Of a DNA stretch of 31,399 nucleotides, positions 1 through 8,522 are shown piece after piece. The notes beneath the pieces were generated by a model. It did no database searches and was not told the DNA's origin. It saw only the letters and a list, made by a program, of their open reading frames with translations. Positions within the stretch are counted from its first letter, which is position 1. Every line of letters begins with the position of its first letter. The translations under genes were made by a program, and so were the position numbers. The DNA comes from CAZCAC01 sp964496575 (GTDB lineage Bacteria; Planctomycetota; UBA1135; GCA-002686595): assembly GCA_964496575.1 (NCBI GenBank), contig CAZCAC010000100.1, positions 1 through 31,399 of the forward strand, in the 5' to 3' direction.

Positions 1-7
1 GATCGAA

Positions 8-44
8 GGGTAAGTGTAGTTGTCGTTGAGGGTAAGTGTAGTTG
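8..44. repeat. Two-copy direct repeat, 15 bp with 22-bp period
   Basis: The 15-mer GGGTAAGTGTAGTTG occurs at 8-22 and again at 30-44, separated by 7 bp. The second copy runs into the first codon of the truncated reading frame at 42. The repeat lies at the extreme left edge of the window and next to a gene remnant, so it may mark a rearrangement or the end of a mobile element. I could not match it to a known insertion-sequence end. Confidence 0.6.
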
Positions 45-332
45 ACGTCGGCCACCCGCAAGCTGTTCACCATCTTCGGGCAAGCGGGGCTCGGACGCGT
101 CGAGGCCACGCCACGCACCTTCAGCATCACCGCGAGCCAGCGGGAGAAGCTGGACGTCTACGTGAGCGGAGCGATGGAGATCATCGGCCAGGCTCGCGAC
201 CGGATCCTCGCGGAACAGCTCACGGACGCGGCGACGGTGGAGCAGGCCTTGCGGGAGTACGAGGCGCTGCTCCACAGCGACGAGACCTTCCTCATCGAGG
301 TGAACGTCCGCGCGGTGGGCTGGAAGGCCTGA
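42..332 (+). pseudogene. C-terminal remnant, possibly of a SAM-dependent methyltransferase
   Basis: The open frame gives 96 residues. It begins at a TTG directly preceded by an in-frame TAG and has no Shine-Dalgarno sequence. The protein has no N-terminal domain: it opens with FTIFGQAGL, then a helical, charged middle (residues about 31-75), and ends ETFLIEVNVRAVGWKA. This tail resembles the last strand of class I SAM methyltransferases, which often ends in a hydrophobic strand plus W/G-[RK]-[KP]. The glycine-rich SAM-binding motif would lie upstream and is absent. It is therefore more likely the 3' stub of a longer gene than an intact small gene. It converges on the next gene with a 6-bp gap. 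The methyltransferase assignment is tentative, and a small uncharacterised protein is the alternative. Confidence 0.35.
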
Positions 333-338
333 ACCGGC

Positions 339-1844
339 CTACTCGCCCTTCGTCACCACGAAGCGCACGTCGGTGTCGCCGCGCGTGACGATCAGGGTGT
401 CCTGCTCCCCGGTGGCGAAGTCCAGGTGGGCGAGTCGTAGCTCGTCCTCTTCGAGCTCCCCCCGGATCTCGAACTGACCCGCGGAGCCCGACCGAGCGTG
501 CAGGTCGCAGATCATCCAGAAGAAGGGGGGGTTCTTCGAGCCCCTCGGAGCGCGGCCGGTGAGTTGCTTGACCTCGACTTCGATCGAGACGCCGGGCACG
601 GGTTTCCCCTCGCCATCCACGACGACTCCCGAGACGATCAGCGGAGGAAGGACCAGCATGACGTCCCCCAGGTCCTTCACCCCCGCCTCCAGTGGCTCGT
701 CGAACTCGAAGCTGGCCAGCTTGACCACCTGCGTCTCGGGGTCATTCTGGCGGATGGAGAACTTCAGGGAGTCCCAGCCGTCGGCCGTACCCGGACCGAT
801 CAGGAGGTCGAAGTCGCCGCGCTCGTCCGTGGCGTAGGTGACGTACCCGGAGCTGGTGGCTCGCCCGTCTCGCGTGCGGAACTCCCCCCCGAACGTGAGC
901 TCCGTCGAGGCGACGGGCTGCCCCTCCTCATTCAGTACCCGCCCTCGAAGGCGGCTGTCGGGGACGGGGCAACGCACGGTGAGGCTCGCCCGCTCGCCCG
1001 CCTCGGTCGGACCCGTTCCCTTCGCGTCGAGGGGAGAGGAGAGCCACTCGCGGCGCACCGAGGCCTGGAGCTCCACGCCGAGTCCGACGTGGCGGAAGAG
1101 CGCGCGCCCCTCGGGTGCCCAGATCACCAGGTCGAAACTCGGCGAGCTCCGGAAGTCGGGCATGCCGGCAGGTCTCGCCCCCCTCTTCGCCGGGAGTTGC
1201 CCCAGGGCGATCGAGAGCTGATCGTCGAGCAGCGGCTTCCCCTCCGAGTCGACGACGAGGACCTCGAGCTCCCCCGTCTCGGGCAGCTGGAGCACGAGCG
1301 GCTCCTCCGGCCAGCCGTCGCTCCCGATCTCCGCTTCAACGGGTTCCGTGAGCGGGGAGGCGATCGCGAAGGTGTACCGCTGGCCTGCCGCCCGCTCACC
1401 GATGATCTCCTGGACGTGCCGGAACTCGGCGATCCCGTCGGGGCCGACCGTGTCGATCCCCGTGAGGGTCCGGTGGACCGGTGAGCCCTGGCCACCGATG
1501 TTCACCGTCGTGACCTTGCGACCACCCTTGCCCCCGATCACGATGCCGCCCCCGGTCGGATCGCCCGGCGCCGCATCGGTGTAGCGCCGGATCGACACGG
1601 GCACGCCGGTGGCGGGCTCGCCCCGTGAGTCGACCACCCGGACCTGGACGGTCACGTCCGGGACGAGCTCCAGCACGGCCGACTCGCCGCGGTCCGCCCA
1701 CAGCGCATCGTGGTCGTAGAGACCGTCGTGGCTGGCGCTGACGTAGGCCAGCCTCGCGAAGGGCGGCAAGCGGAGCTCCCCCTTCTCGTCGGTGCGGTGG
1801 ACCGATCCCAGCGCGTCGACCCGTTCGCTCCGGTGGGCCCGGAC
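339..1844 (-). pseudogene. 5'-truncated carboxypeptidase-regulatory-like domain protein
   Basis: The trusted coding part is about 500 residues, starting near VRAHRSER and running to the stop at 339. It contains several CarboxypepD_reg/CnaB-like beta-sandwich units, recognisable by phrases of the type V-V-D-x-x-G-x-P: VVDSRGEPATGVPV, VVDSEGKPL, VLNEEGQPVAS and VVDGEGKPVPGV. Such units form extracellular or periplasmic structural domains in planctomycetal surface proteins. The reading frame stays open upstream to 2093, but that extension is Arg-rich and lacks a signal peptide, and a plus-strand coding remnant overlaps it. No ATG or GTG lies near the true break. I therefore read this as a gene that lost its signal peptide and first domain(s) at a junction near 1845. 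An alternative start or an assembly error is possible. Confidence 0.55.
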
Positions 1845-1852
1845 GGTGCGGC

Positions 1853-2029
1853 ATCTCTTTCTACCGGCGAGAGACGATGGCCCTGGCGCTGAGTATGCCG
1901 CGCCGAGAGATCGATCGCTGCCTCGACCGCCTGCTCGAACTCGAGCTGGTCGACTTCCGACCCTGGTTGCCCGGGCACATCGACGGCGTGTGGCAGCTCC
2001 TGCCGCTGCCACCAACCAGCCCAGGCTGA
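1853..2029 (+). pseudogene. Plus-strand C-terminal gene stub (about 58 residues)
   Basis: This frame reads protein-like from about 1853 to the TGA at 2027-2029. It contains FYRRET, an amphipathic Arg/Leu-rich helix pair (REIDRCLDRLLELELVDF) and the tail GHIDGVWQLLPLP. An ATG exists at 1877, giving 50 residues, but there is no convincing ribosome-binding site. Upstream of 1853 the same frame runs into antisense of the neighbouring truncated gene and stops looking like protein. The two remnants are head to head and both lack their N-termini at the same point, which fits a deletion that removed both starts. The helix-rich look resembles a winged-helix tail, but I do not recognise the family. Confidence 0.35.
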
Positions 2030-2144
2030 TCCCCACTCGCCACGACCGCGCCGCCATCCACCCGCACGGTGGTGCGGTCAATTCCTCCAACACGACTTCG
2101 AGGCCCGCCGCGGCGATGACGACCGTCGTCAGAATCCCGCGGAT

Positions 2145-2236
2145 TCACGTCGTCGCCAACAGCTGCTCCCCCTGCAGCAATCGATCCCGCAGCACCCGCC
2201 GCAACACCCTGTTCGAGGCGGTCCGGGGAGTACGGG
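2145..2236 (-). pseudogene. Remnant of an acyl-activating enzyme 3' end
   Basis: Positions 2166-2228 match 4273-4335, the end of the intact acyl-activating enzyme gene, at 59 of 63 bases and in the same orientation. Translated on the minus strand it reads RTASNRVLRRVLRDRLLQGE and then QLLATT and a stop at 2145-2147. The intact gene ends RLLQGE with an immediate stop. In the conserved C-terminal ASNK motif of adenylate-forming enzymes the Lys that contacts the adenylate is Arg here. Nothing upstream of about 2236 resembles the rest of the enzyme, so this is a fossil of a paralogue or of a partial duplication. Confidence 0.75.
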
Positions 2237-2334
2237 TCCGCAGTGGCCCGCGGGGACCGATGGCTCTAGGCTCTTGGAGAGGCCGCGGATTGCGGTGCTC
2301 CCCGACCGGTCCACCGCAACAGGGAGGAGTTGCC

Positions 2335-3366
2335 GTGAGGTTCATCTGGCAGGTAGGTTTGGTTCTATTGCCCATTCTCGGCGCCAGCACCGTGGCGCGA
2401 GCAGCGGGTCAGGCGACGACGGAGGAGTGGGTCGAGATCCTCGCGAAGAGTGAGGATGCGTCGGAACGAGCTCGTGCCGCGCGAGAGCTGGCATCCGGGG
2501 CTCGGGCGGCGAAGCGGGCACTTCTACGAGCCCTGACGGACGAGGACGAGCGGGTGCGTGAGGCCGCGCGCGCGGCCCTGGCGGAGTACGGCGTCGAGGC
2601 GTCCGCTTCCACGATCACCCCGGCGGAGCGTCGAGGAGCGGCGTACGTCTGGACCGAGAACGTGAGTCTGGCCCTGTCGGAGAAGGGCAAGCAGTTCTGC
2701 CAGACCGCGCTGACGACCGATGTTCAGGGGCGAGTGTGGCTGTCGTACCTCGACTGCGATTACCGGCAGATCCACGACGGCCGGTGGATCGCGTGGCCAC
2801 GGCGGGTCATGCTGCTCTGCAGCTCGGACGGTGGGAGGACGTTCTCACAGCCTGAGCCTCTGGCGCAGAGCGGAGGAGACGAGGCGTTGGCCGCGGATCA
2901 GTCGGGCAACCTGTTCGCGAGCTGGGTCCAGTACACGGAGAAGGGATCCGAGTTGAGGCACTGGGTGGTCGTGCAGCGAATCGACAAGAACGGTCTGCAA
3001 TCGCATCTCAGAGCGCCCCTGCCTCTGGACGAGGAGATGCGTCAGCTCCAGGCCGACATCCACGTCGACGCCGAGGGAGGGGTACACGTGGTGTGGATGG
3101 ATGACCGGGATGGAAACGGTGCGGTGTATCACACCGTGTCCACCGATGGCGGCGAGACGTTCTCCGAGGTGTCTCGAGTCTCGGACACCCGATTCCCCTT
3201 CCCGGCCCTGGCGCCGCCTCCCCCGCCGGCGACACAGGATGGGAGCTGGATCGGCAACTACCTGAGCATCACCGGCGTCGGCGACGAGGTGATCGTGGCC
3301 TGGAGTGACCAGAGGGCGGGGCTGGCCCGATCCAGCGTGTACGCCGCAGTCGGAGCGAAGGACTGA
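2335..3366 (+). CDS. Secreted HEAT-repeat/BNR (sialidase-like) propeller protein
   Basis: The protein has 343 residues. The GTG at 2335 is chosen because GGGAGGAG (2322-2329) lies 5 bases upstream and the frame then opens with a good Sec signal peptide (hydrophobic WQVGLVLLPILGAS, cleavage near ARA-AG). Residues about 35-85 are Ala/Arg/Glu-rich and carry a HEAT-like helical repeat (ALLRALTDEDERVREAARAAL). The rest is beta-rich with Asp-box motifs SSDGGRTFS and STDGGETFSE, typical of BNR/sialidase-fold propellers. Other propeller-like phrases are VWLSYLD, VHVVWMDDRDG and VIVAWSDQR. No catalytic residues of a true sialidase can be assigned, so a binding or structural role outside the cytoplasm is likelier. 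It lacks the C-terminal domain found in other secreted proteins of this window. A weak GGGG/CCCC hairpin (3392-3403) without a T-run follows. Confidence 0.7.
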   Translation: MRFIWQVGLVLLPILGASTVARAAGQATTEEWVEILAKSEDASERARAARELASGARAAKRALLRALTDEDERVREAARAALAEYGVEASASTITPAERRGAAYVWTENVSLALSEKGKQFCQTALTTDVQGRVWLSYLDCDYRQIHDGRWIAWPRRVMLLCSSDGGRTFSQPEPLAQSGGDEALAADQSGNLFASWVQYTEKGSELRHWVVVQRIDKNGLQSHLRAPLPLDEEMRQLQADIHVDAEGGVHVVWMDDRDGNGAVYHTVSTDGGETFSEVSRVSDTRFPFPALAPPPPPATQDGSWIGNYLSITGVGDEVIVAWSDQRAGLARSSVYAAVGAKD

Positions 3367-3519
3367 CCTCCCCTCGGGGCACCAGCCAGCGGGGGAAGAC
3401 CCCTGATTCCAGATAGGCCGCTGGCGTGTCGCTGACCAGGATGATTCCACGTACGCTGGGAGGACCGATCGGGGGATCCCGGAATCCACCCCTGACGGTC
3501 TCGCGAGGAGGAAGCCGCG

Positions 3520-4071
3520 ATGAAGATCCTGCTGTCCTGTGCCCTGATGCTGGTGACCGCGTGTGGAGGCGATGCCCCCTCGGCGAGTCCCGCGATCGAG
3601 CCATCGGCCGGGGCAGCCGCGTGGAGATACCCTTCGCCCGAGGACTGGCGGAGGCTGCGCGATCACGGCCCCCTCCCCGATGGAGCACCGGACTCGATGC
3701 TGCGACGAATGGCAGAGACCCTCCAGTCCGATGCGCCGGATCCGGGTCCCGGCAAATCCGAGGCGATCGCCCGTGAAGGCACGGCTTTCCTGACGGACTT
3801 CGAGCTCTACGTCTTCCTCATCCACCTGGCGGATCCGACGGCGACCACCGGGCAGATCGCCGAGCTGCTGCTCCCTCCGGGCTCCCCGGAGAAGTCCGCG
3901 GTCGAGGAGGCCTTTCCCGCGGTGAAGAACATCGCCGATCTGATGCGCCGTAACGCCATCGATCTCTCCGGGATCTCGGAGACGAGAATCTCCCCGAGCC
4001 TCCGCACCCTTCTGGAAGATCCCCGCCTGAATCGAGATTGGCGAGAGGCACTCGCGAAGCTCCGAATGTAG
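3520..4071 (+). CDS. Small lipoprotein of unknown function
   Basis: The product is 183 residues with a short lipoprotein signal, MKILLSCALMLVTACGG, in which the lipobox LVTAC places the lipidated Cys at residue 15. A GAGGAGGA ribosome-binding site lies just upstream of the ATG. The mature part begins with a Pro/Ala-rich linker and continues as a mostly helical soluble domain (FLTDFELYVFLIHLADP, AFPAVKNIADLMRRNAIDL). I do not recognise a family. It is co-directional with the HEAT/BNR gene but 153 bp away, so it probably has its own promoter. About 200 bp without an obvious gene separate it from the convergent acyl-activating enzyme gene. Confidence 0.65.
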   Translation: MKILLSCALMLVTACGGDAPSASPAIEPSAGAAAWRYPSPEDWRRLRDHGPLPDGAPDSMLRRMAETLQSDAPDPGPGKSEAIAREGTAFLTDFELYVFLIHLADPTATTGQIAELLLPPGSPEKSAVEEAFPAVKNIADLMRRNAIDLSGISETRISPSLRTLLEDPRLNRDWREALAKLRM

Positions 4072-4269
4072 GCATTTCGGAGGACCTCTCCGCCAGAACC
4101 AGCCATCGCTGGAACGCAAGTACGGACCGCGCAGCGACTCGCCAATCGCGACGGGATCACCAACTTGGTGCTCCGACAAGGCGACGCAGGGTCCCTTCCG
4201 TTCCCGGACAGCGGAATGGGTCGGGTTCCTGCCGGCACCTCTCCAGGCACCACCATACGGTTGCGGATC

Positions 4270-6111
4270 CTACTCCCCCTGCAGCAACCGATCCCGCAGC
4301 ACCCGCCGCATCACCTTGTTCGAAGCGGTCCGGGGCAGGAAATCGACCACCACCAGCTGGTCGAGCCTGAAGAGCGGGTTCAGCTCGATGCGGATCGTGT
4401 GGCGGAAGAGCGCGAGCTGGCTCTGCTCGTCGAGGTCGCCGGTGCCATCGGGGACCACGAAGACGACCAGCCGCTCCGGTCCCCCACCGGGCGGCGGGAC
4501 GGCGACCGCCGCGGTCTCGTGGACGCCGGCGAGGCGGTTGAGCACCCGCTCGATCTCCGCCGAGCTGATCTTGATCCCGCCGAGGTTCATCGTGTCGTCC
4601 GCCCGACCCTGCGCGCGCAGGTAGCCGTCGGCGAGCCGCTCCATCCGATCGCCGTGGCGGCGCAGCGTCTCCCCGCGGGGACCCCGGGGTACGCCCTGGT
4701 GGTAGATCTCGTGGTGGTCGCGGTTGAGCAGGCGAGTGGAGAGGCCGATCGAGGGCGGTCGGAGGAACACCTCGCCCTCCTTCGCCTCGCGCCCGTTCTC
4801 GTCGAGCAGCACGAGGTCGAGCCCCAGCGCCGGCGTGGTGAAGGTCCCCGGAATCGCCGGGTGCAGCACCGTACCCGTCGCGTACGCCCCGCCGATCTCC
4901 GTGCCCCCGCAGTACTCGATCACCGGCGCGCCCGTGCGTTCCATCAACCAGCGGTAGTCGTCCGCGTCGCTCGCTTCGCCGGTGGAGGTCAGGATGCGCA
5001 CCGAGGGCCACTCGATCCCCTCGAGCAGCTCCATCGAGCGCCAGCCCTTGACCAGGCTCGGCACCAGCCCCAGCACGCTCACCTCGGCGTCGCGCACGAA
5101 CTCGCCGAACTCACGCGTCCCGGGCGCGCCGACGTACAGCGCGATCGTCGCGCGGTTCATCAAGGTCGCGAAGATGAGCCACGGCCCCATCATCCAGCCG
5201 AGGTTGGTCGGCCAGGCGACGACGTCGCCGGGCTGGATGTCCTGGTGCAGGTAGCCATCGGTCGCGCACTTGATCGGCGTGGTCTGCGTCCACGGGATCG
5301 CCTTGGGTTCGCCGGTGGTGCCCGAGGAGAAGAGGACGTTGATCACGTCCTCGGCGTCACGCGTGATCGGCACGAAGACGTCGTCCTCGGGAAGGAACTC
5401 GTCCCAGGAGAGATCGCCGGGGCGCAGGGTGACCTCTCCGGAGCTGCCCGAGGGGCGCACGATCGCGGCCGGCGCGTTGGCGCTCACGACCTTCCCGAAG
5501 AGCGGCAGCGCCTTGCCGCCGCGGATGACGAAGTCCTCGGTGAAGATCGCCTTCGCGTCCGAGAGGCGCAGGCGCGTGGCGATCTCGTCGGGGGCGAAGC
5601 TGTCGGCGATCGAGACAACGGCGCACCCGGCGTAGAGGATGCCGAGGTAGATGGCGATCGACTCGGCGTTCATCGGCATGTCGACCGCGATGGCGTCGCC
5701 GGGCACGTAGCCGAGGCGGGTGAGGCCGCAGGCGACCCGTCGGGAGAGGCGGGCGAGGTCGTCGTAGCTCCAGCGCTCCAGGTCGCCACCCTCGGCGCGG
5801 TGCACGATGGCGATCGCCTCCCGGGGCGCCTGGAAGCAGCTCTCGGCGATGTTGAACCGGGCCCCGGCGAGCCAGCGCACGTTTTCGACCCCCCGGGACA
5901 GATCGAGGAAGACCTCGTGCGGCGTCCGGATCGGGATCCCCAGCCGCCGCACCATCTCTCCCCAGAAGAGGGCGGGCCGCTGCACCGACCAGTTGAAGAG
6001 CTGCTGGTAGCTGGTGAAGCGCCGGTCGCGCATCAGCTGCGCGAGGTTGCTCTTCTCGGTCACCTGGGGGGTCGGCCTCCAGGCGGGGGAGAGGTCGGGA
6101 AGCGTCTGCAT
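4270..6111 (-). CDS. Acyl-activating enzyme (AMP-dependent acyl-CoA synthetase, AAE17/AAE18-like)
   Basis: The protein has 613 residues. It should activate a carboxylic acid to an acyl-adenylate and then an acyl-CoA. Diagnostic features are the nucleotide-binding loop SSGTTGEPKAIPW, the motif YCGGTEIGG, the hinge region GRADDTMNLGGIK and the C-terminal catalytic Lys in PRTASNKVMRR. The whole architecture, notably WPTNLGWMMGPWLIF and the ending RTASNKVMRRVLRD, is close to what I remember of the plant peroxisomal acyl-activating enzymes AAE17/AAE18. It is not typical acetyl-CoA synthetase, although the N-terminal part (about 1-100) resembles the acetyl-CoA synthetase N-terminal domain. The ATG at 6111 (MQTLPDL) is preferred over an upstream TTG at 6150; no strong ribosome-binding site is visible for either. 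There is no signal peptide, so it is cytoplasmic. The substrate is unknown. Its 3' end is duplicated at 2145-2236. Confidence 0.88.
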   Translation of the reverse strand: MQTLPDLSPAWRPTPQVTEKSNLAQLMRDRRFTSYQQLFNWSVQRPALFWGEMVRRLGIPIRTPHEVFLDLSRGVENVRWLAGARFNIAESCFQAPREAIAIVHRAEGGDLERWSYDDLARLSRRVACGLTRLGYVPGDAIAVDMPMNAESIAIYLGILYAGCAVVSIADSFAPDEIATRLRLSDAKAIFTEDFVIRGGKALPLFGKVVSANAPAAIVRPSGSSGEVTLRPGDLSWDEFLPEDDVFVPITRDAEDVINVLFSSGTTGEPKAIPWTQTTPIKCATDGYLHQDIQPGDVVAWPTNLGWMMGPWLIFATLMNRATIALYVGAPGTREFGEFVRDAEVSVLGLVPSLVKGWRSMELLEGIEWPSVRILTSTGEASDADDYRWLMERTGAPVIEYCGGTEIGGAYATGTVLHPAIPGTFTTPALGLDLVLLDENGREAKEGEVFLRPPSIGLSTRLLNRDHHEIYHQGVPRGPRGETLRRHGDRMERLADGYLRAQGRADDTMNLGGIKISSAEIERVLNRLAGVHETAAVAVPPPGGGPERLVVFVVPDGTGDLDEQSQLALFRHTIRIELNPLFRLDQLVVVDFLPRTASNKVMRRVLRDRLLQGE

Positions 6112-6379
6112 CGCCGGGAGTCTAGCATCCGGAGAGGTCGGAAGGTGCAAGTCACGGAGCGAGGCAGGCTCCCCGCTCGTAGATCCATGAGCGCCCCTTG
6201 GGAGCCGCCTGCTGTGGTGGATCCCGGCTCCCGGCGCCTGTCCCGACGGTCACCGGGTCTCGTGGGCACGGTTGGCAGCGCCCGCCACCCTCCTTTACCT
6301 ATCCCGTGGTACGGTTGCCCCCTCACCGCGGCACCGCCCGCGGCGGAGGTTCCGATTCCCTTACCGCAACTCGACCACG

Positions 6380-8512
6380 ATGAAGATCACCGGTTCCATT
6401 GTCGCCATTGCGCTCTTCCTTCCACTTCTCGGCGCGCCAGCGACCGCTTCGACCGACGCATCCCCGGGATTCTACAACGGCGCCGACTGGATCGCCCTGG
6501 AAGTCGACCCGAGTCGGATCGGGGTCCGCTTCGACCCCTCGCTCGACGAGACCACCCTTCGCGAGAAGATCGCGGGCATGCCGGCCATCGATCGGACTCA
6601 GGAGCTGGAGCTCTTCCGTTCCGCGGGACGGACCATCGTACTTCGCACCACACTGGACACGGATGTCGAAGAGGCGCTCGAGGCCGCGGCGCGGATTCGC
6701 GGCACGGACGGAGTGCTGTCGGCCAGCCCCCGGTTCTTCGCCCTCGAGGACCCCTACTACTTGACCGAGGAGATTCTGGTCCGCTGGCTCCCCGAGGCGA
6801 GCGCGACGCAGGTTTCCGCTCTGACCGCCGACCTGGTCGAGACGGATCGACTCGAGTACTCGCGAAACCCCGGCCACGTCTACCGGACACCTCACGGAGA
6901 CGATCCACTGGCGGTTGCCAACGCCCTGTACGAGAGCGGATTGTGCGAGTTCGCCATTCCCGACTTTCAGCTCTACCGTGTTTCGATGGCCACCACGAAC
7001 GATCCGCTCTACGGAGACCAGTGGCACCTGGAGTCGATCGGCCAGAACGGCGCCAAACCCGACGCGGACATCGACGTGGAGGGTGCCTGGGACATCACTC
7101 GTGGCGATCCTGGAGTGATCGTCGCGGTGGTCGATACCGGCACCGAGCTCGGACACCCGGATCTGGTGCCCAACCTGCTCCAGGGGATCGACGTGCTGGA
7201 CGACGACAGCGACCCCTCCGCGGAGGACTTCCTGTTCGGCCTGATCACCGAGAACCACGGCACCTCGGTGTGTGGCGTCGCCAGTGGCGCGGGCAACAAC
7301 GGCCTGGGGAGCAGCGGTGTGGCCCAGCACTGCGGGATCATCCCGATCCGCTTCCTCTCGGAGTGGATTCTCTCCCAGCCCACGATCCAGGACGAAGCGG
7401 ATGCCTTCAACTTCGCGCGCCAGAACGGTGCCTCGGTGGTCAACAACTCCTGGGGCCCTTCAGCGGCCGCGCCCTTGCCCGCCTCGACGAGAGCCGCGAT
7501 CGATGACTGCAACCAGAACGGCCGAAACGGGCTGGGCATGGTCGTCTTCTTCGCGGCGGGGAACTCGGGCGCCGACAACTCCGGCAACGGCTACACCAGC
7601 TACAGCGGGACGGTCTCGGTCACCTCGGTCACCGACCAGGAGTTCATCCCGAGCTACTCCTCCTTCGGAGCCAGCACTGACGTCTGCGCGCCCTCGAACG
7701 GTGGGGTGAACGGCATCACCACGACAGATCGCCTGGGGAGCACCGGCTACGACTCCGGTGACTACACCAACGACTTCGGCGGAACCTCGTCCGCTTCCCC
7801 CTGCGCATCGGGAGTCATGTTGCTGGTGCTGTCGGCCAATCCTCTGCTGACCCGCCAGGAGGCGCTCGACATCCTGCGCGACACCGCGGAGAAGGTCGAC
7901 CTTGCCGGAGGGAACTACCAGAACGGCCACAGCATCTACTACGGCTACGGACGGGTGAACGCCGAAGCGGCCGTGCTCGAGGCCGTGGGCACATCCCCCG
8001 GCGTCGCGTTCGGCGGCGGCGGTGTAGGCAATCCGTGTCCCTGCAGCAACAACAACGACGGCTCTCTCCTCCCCCTCCTGGCGGGCTGTGACAACGGCCA
8101 GTACGCCTCCGGCGCCAGCCTGGACGCCCAGGGGGATCCCAGCATCTCGCACGACACGGTGGTCTTCACCGCCATGAACGTGGAGAACAACTCCTGGGGA
8201 TTGTTCTTCCAGGGCAACCTCCAGAATCTCCCCGGCATCCCCCTGGGTACCCACCCGAATGGCCTGTTGCAGGTTCAGGGTCAGATCATCCGTTTCGGCG
8301 TGGTCCAGGCCAACGCATCCGGTCTTGTGGATTCGTCCAGCTACGTCTCGACCTACGGCAAGACGATCTCGTCCTGGGGTGGGGTCACTGCTGGCGAGAC
8401 CCGTTCCTACCAGTACTGGTATCGCAACACGAATGGCGCCGCGCCTTGCACCCTGGGCGACGGCGGCGGATCCAACTCCACCAACGGCTACACCATCACC
8501 TGGCTTCCGTGA
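6380..8512 (+). CDS. Secreted subtilisin-like serine protease (S8) with C-terminal sorting-type domain
   Basis: The protein has 710 residues. The signal peptide is MKITGSIVAIALFLPLLGAP with cleavage near ATA-S. A propeptide-like region (about 25-220) precedes the S8 catalytic domain (about 225-545). The triad is visible as Asp252 in VVDTGTELGHPD, His293 in ENHGTSVCG and Ser470 in GGTSSASP. The oxyanion Asn should lie in the AAGNSG stretch. Residues about 544-710 form the Cys/Gly-rich C-terminal domain shared by five other proteins here (NPCPCSNNN, GLFFQG, GETRSYQYWYRN, terminal TNGYTITWLP). The ATG is fixed by the signal peptide although there is no clear Shine-Dalgarno sequence. It is divergent from the acyl-activating enzyme gene across 268 bp. 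It likely acts outside the cell or on its surface in protein degradation or processing. Confidence 0.9.
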   Translation: MKITGSIVAIALFLPLLGAPATASTDASPGFYNGADWIALEVDPSRIGVRFDPSLDETTLREKIAGMPAIDRTQELELFRSAGRTIVLRTTLDTDVEEALEAAARIRGTDGVLSASPRFFALEDPYYLTEEILVRWLPEASATQVSALTADLVETDRLEYSRNPGHVYRTPHGDDPLAVANALYESGLCEFAIPDFQLYRVSMATTNDPLYGDQWHLESIGQNGAKPDADIDVEGAWDITRGDPGVIVAVVDTGTELGHPDLVPNLLQGIDVLDDDSDPSAEDFLFGLITENHGTSVCGVASGAGNNGLGSSGVAQHCGIIPIRFLSEWILSQPTIQDEADAFNFARQNGASVVNNSWGPSAAAPLPASTRAAIDDCNQNGRNGLGMVVFFAAGNSGADNSGNGYTSYSGTVSVTSVTDQEFIPSYSSFGASTDVCAPSNGGVNGITTTDRLGSTGYDSGDYTNDFGGTSSASPCASGVMLLVLSANPLLTRQEALDILRDTAEKVDLAGGNYQNGHSIYYGYGRVNAEAAVLEAVGTSPGVAFGGGGVGNPCPCSNNNDGSLLPLLAGCDNGQYASGASLDAQGDPSISHDTVVFTAMNVENNSWGLFFQGNLQNLPGIPLGTHPNGLLQVQGQIIRFGVVQANASGLVDSSSYVSTYGKTISSWGGVTAGETRSYQYWYRNTNGAAPCTLGDGGGSNSTNGYTITWLP

Positions 8513-8522
8513 TATGGATGGA

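Noticed and set aside
2062..2077. CCGCAC-GGTG-GTGCGG hairpin as a terminator
   Set aside because: The stem is perfect but short, with no T-run, and it lies in a decayed region. Short GC palindromes are expected at this base composition.
1844..2093. N-terminal extension of the carboxypeptidase-regulatory-like frame
   Set aside because: The extension is Arg-rich, lacks a signal peptide and overlaps a more convincing plus-strand coding stub.
6272..6301. TTGGCA followed by TTACCT as a sigma-70 promoter for the protease gene
   Set aside because: The -10 match is poor and no supporting element is visible. I could not separate it from chance.
4165..7506. Very long plus-strand open frame of over 1100 codons across the acyl-activating enzyme and protease genes
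   Set aside because: It is antisense to one strong gene and out of frame with another. Its product is Arg/Gly/Asp/His-rich with no domain, as expected from high GC third positions.
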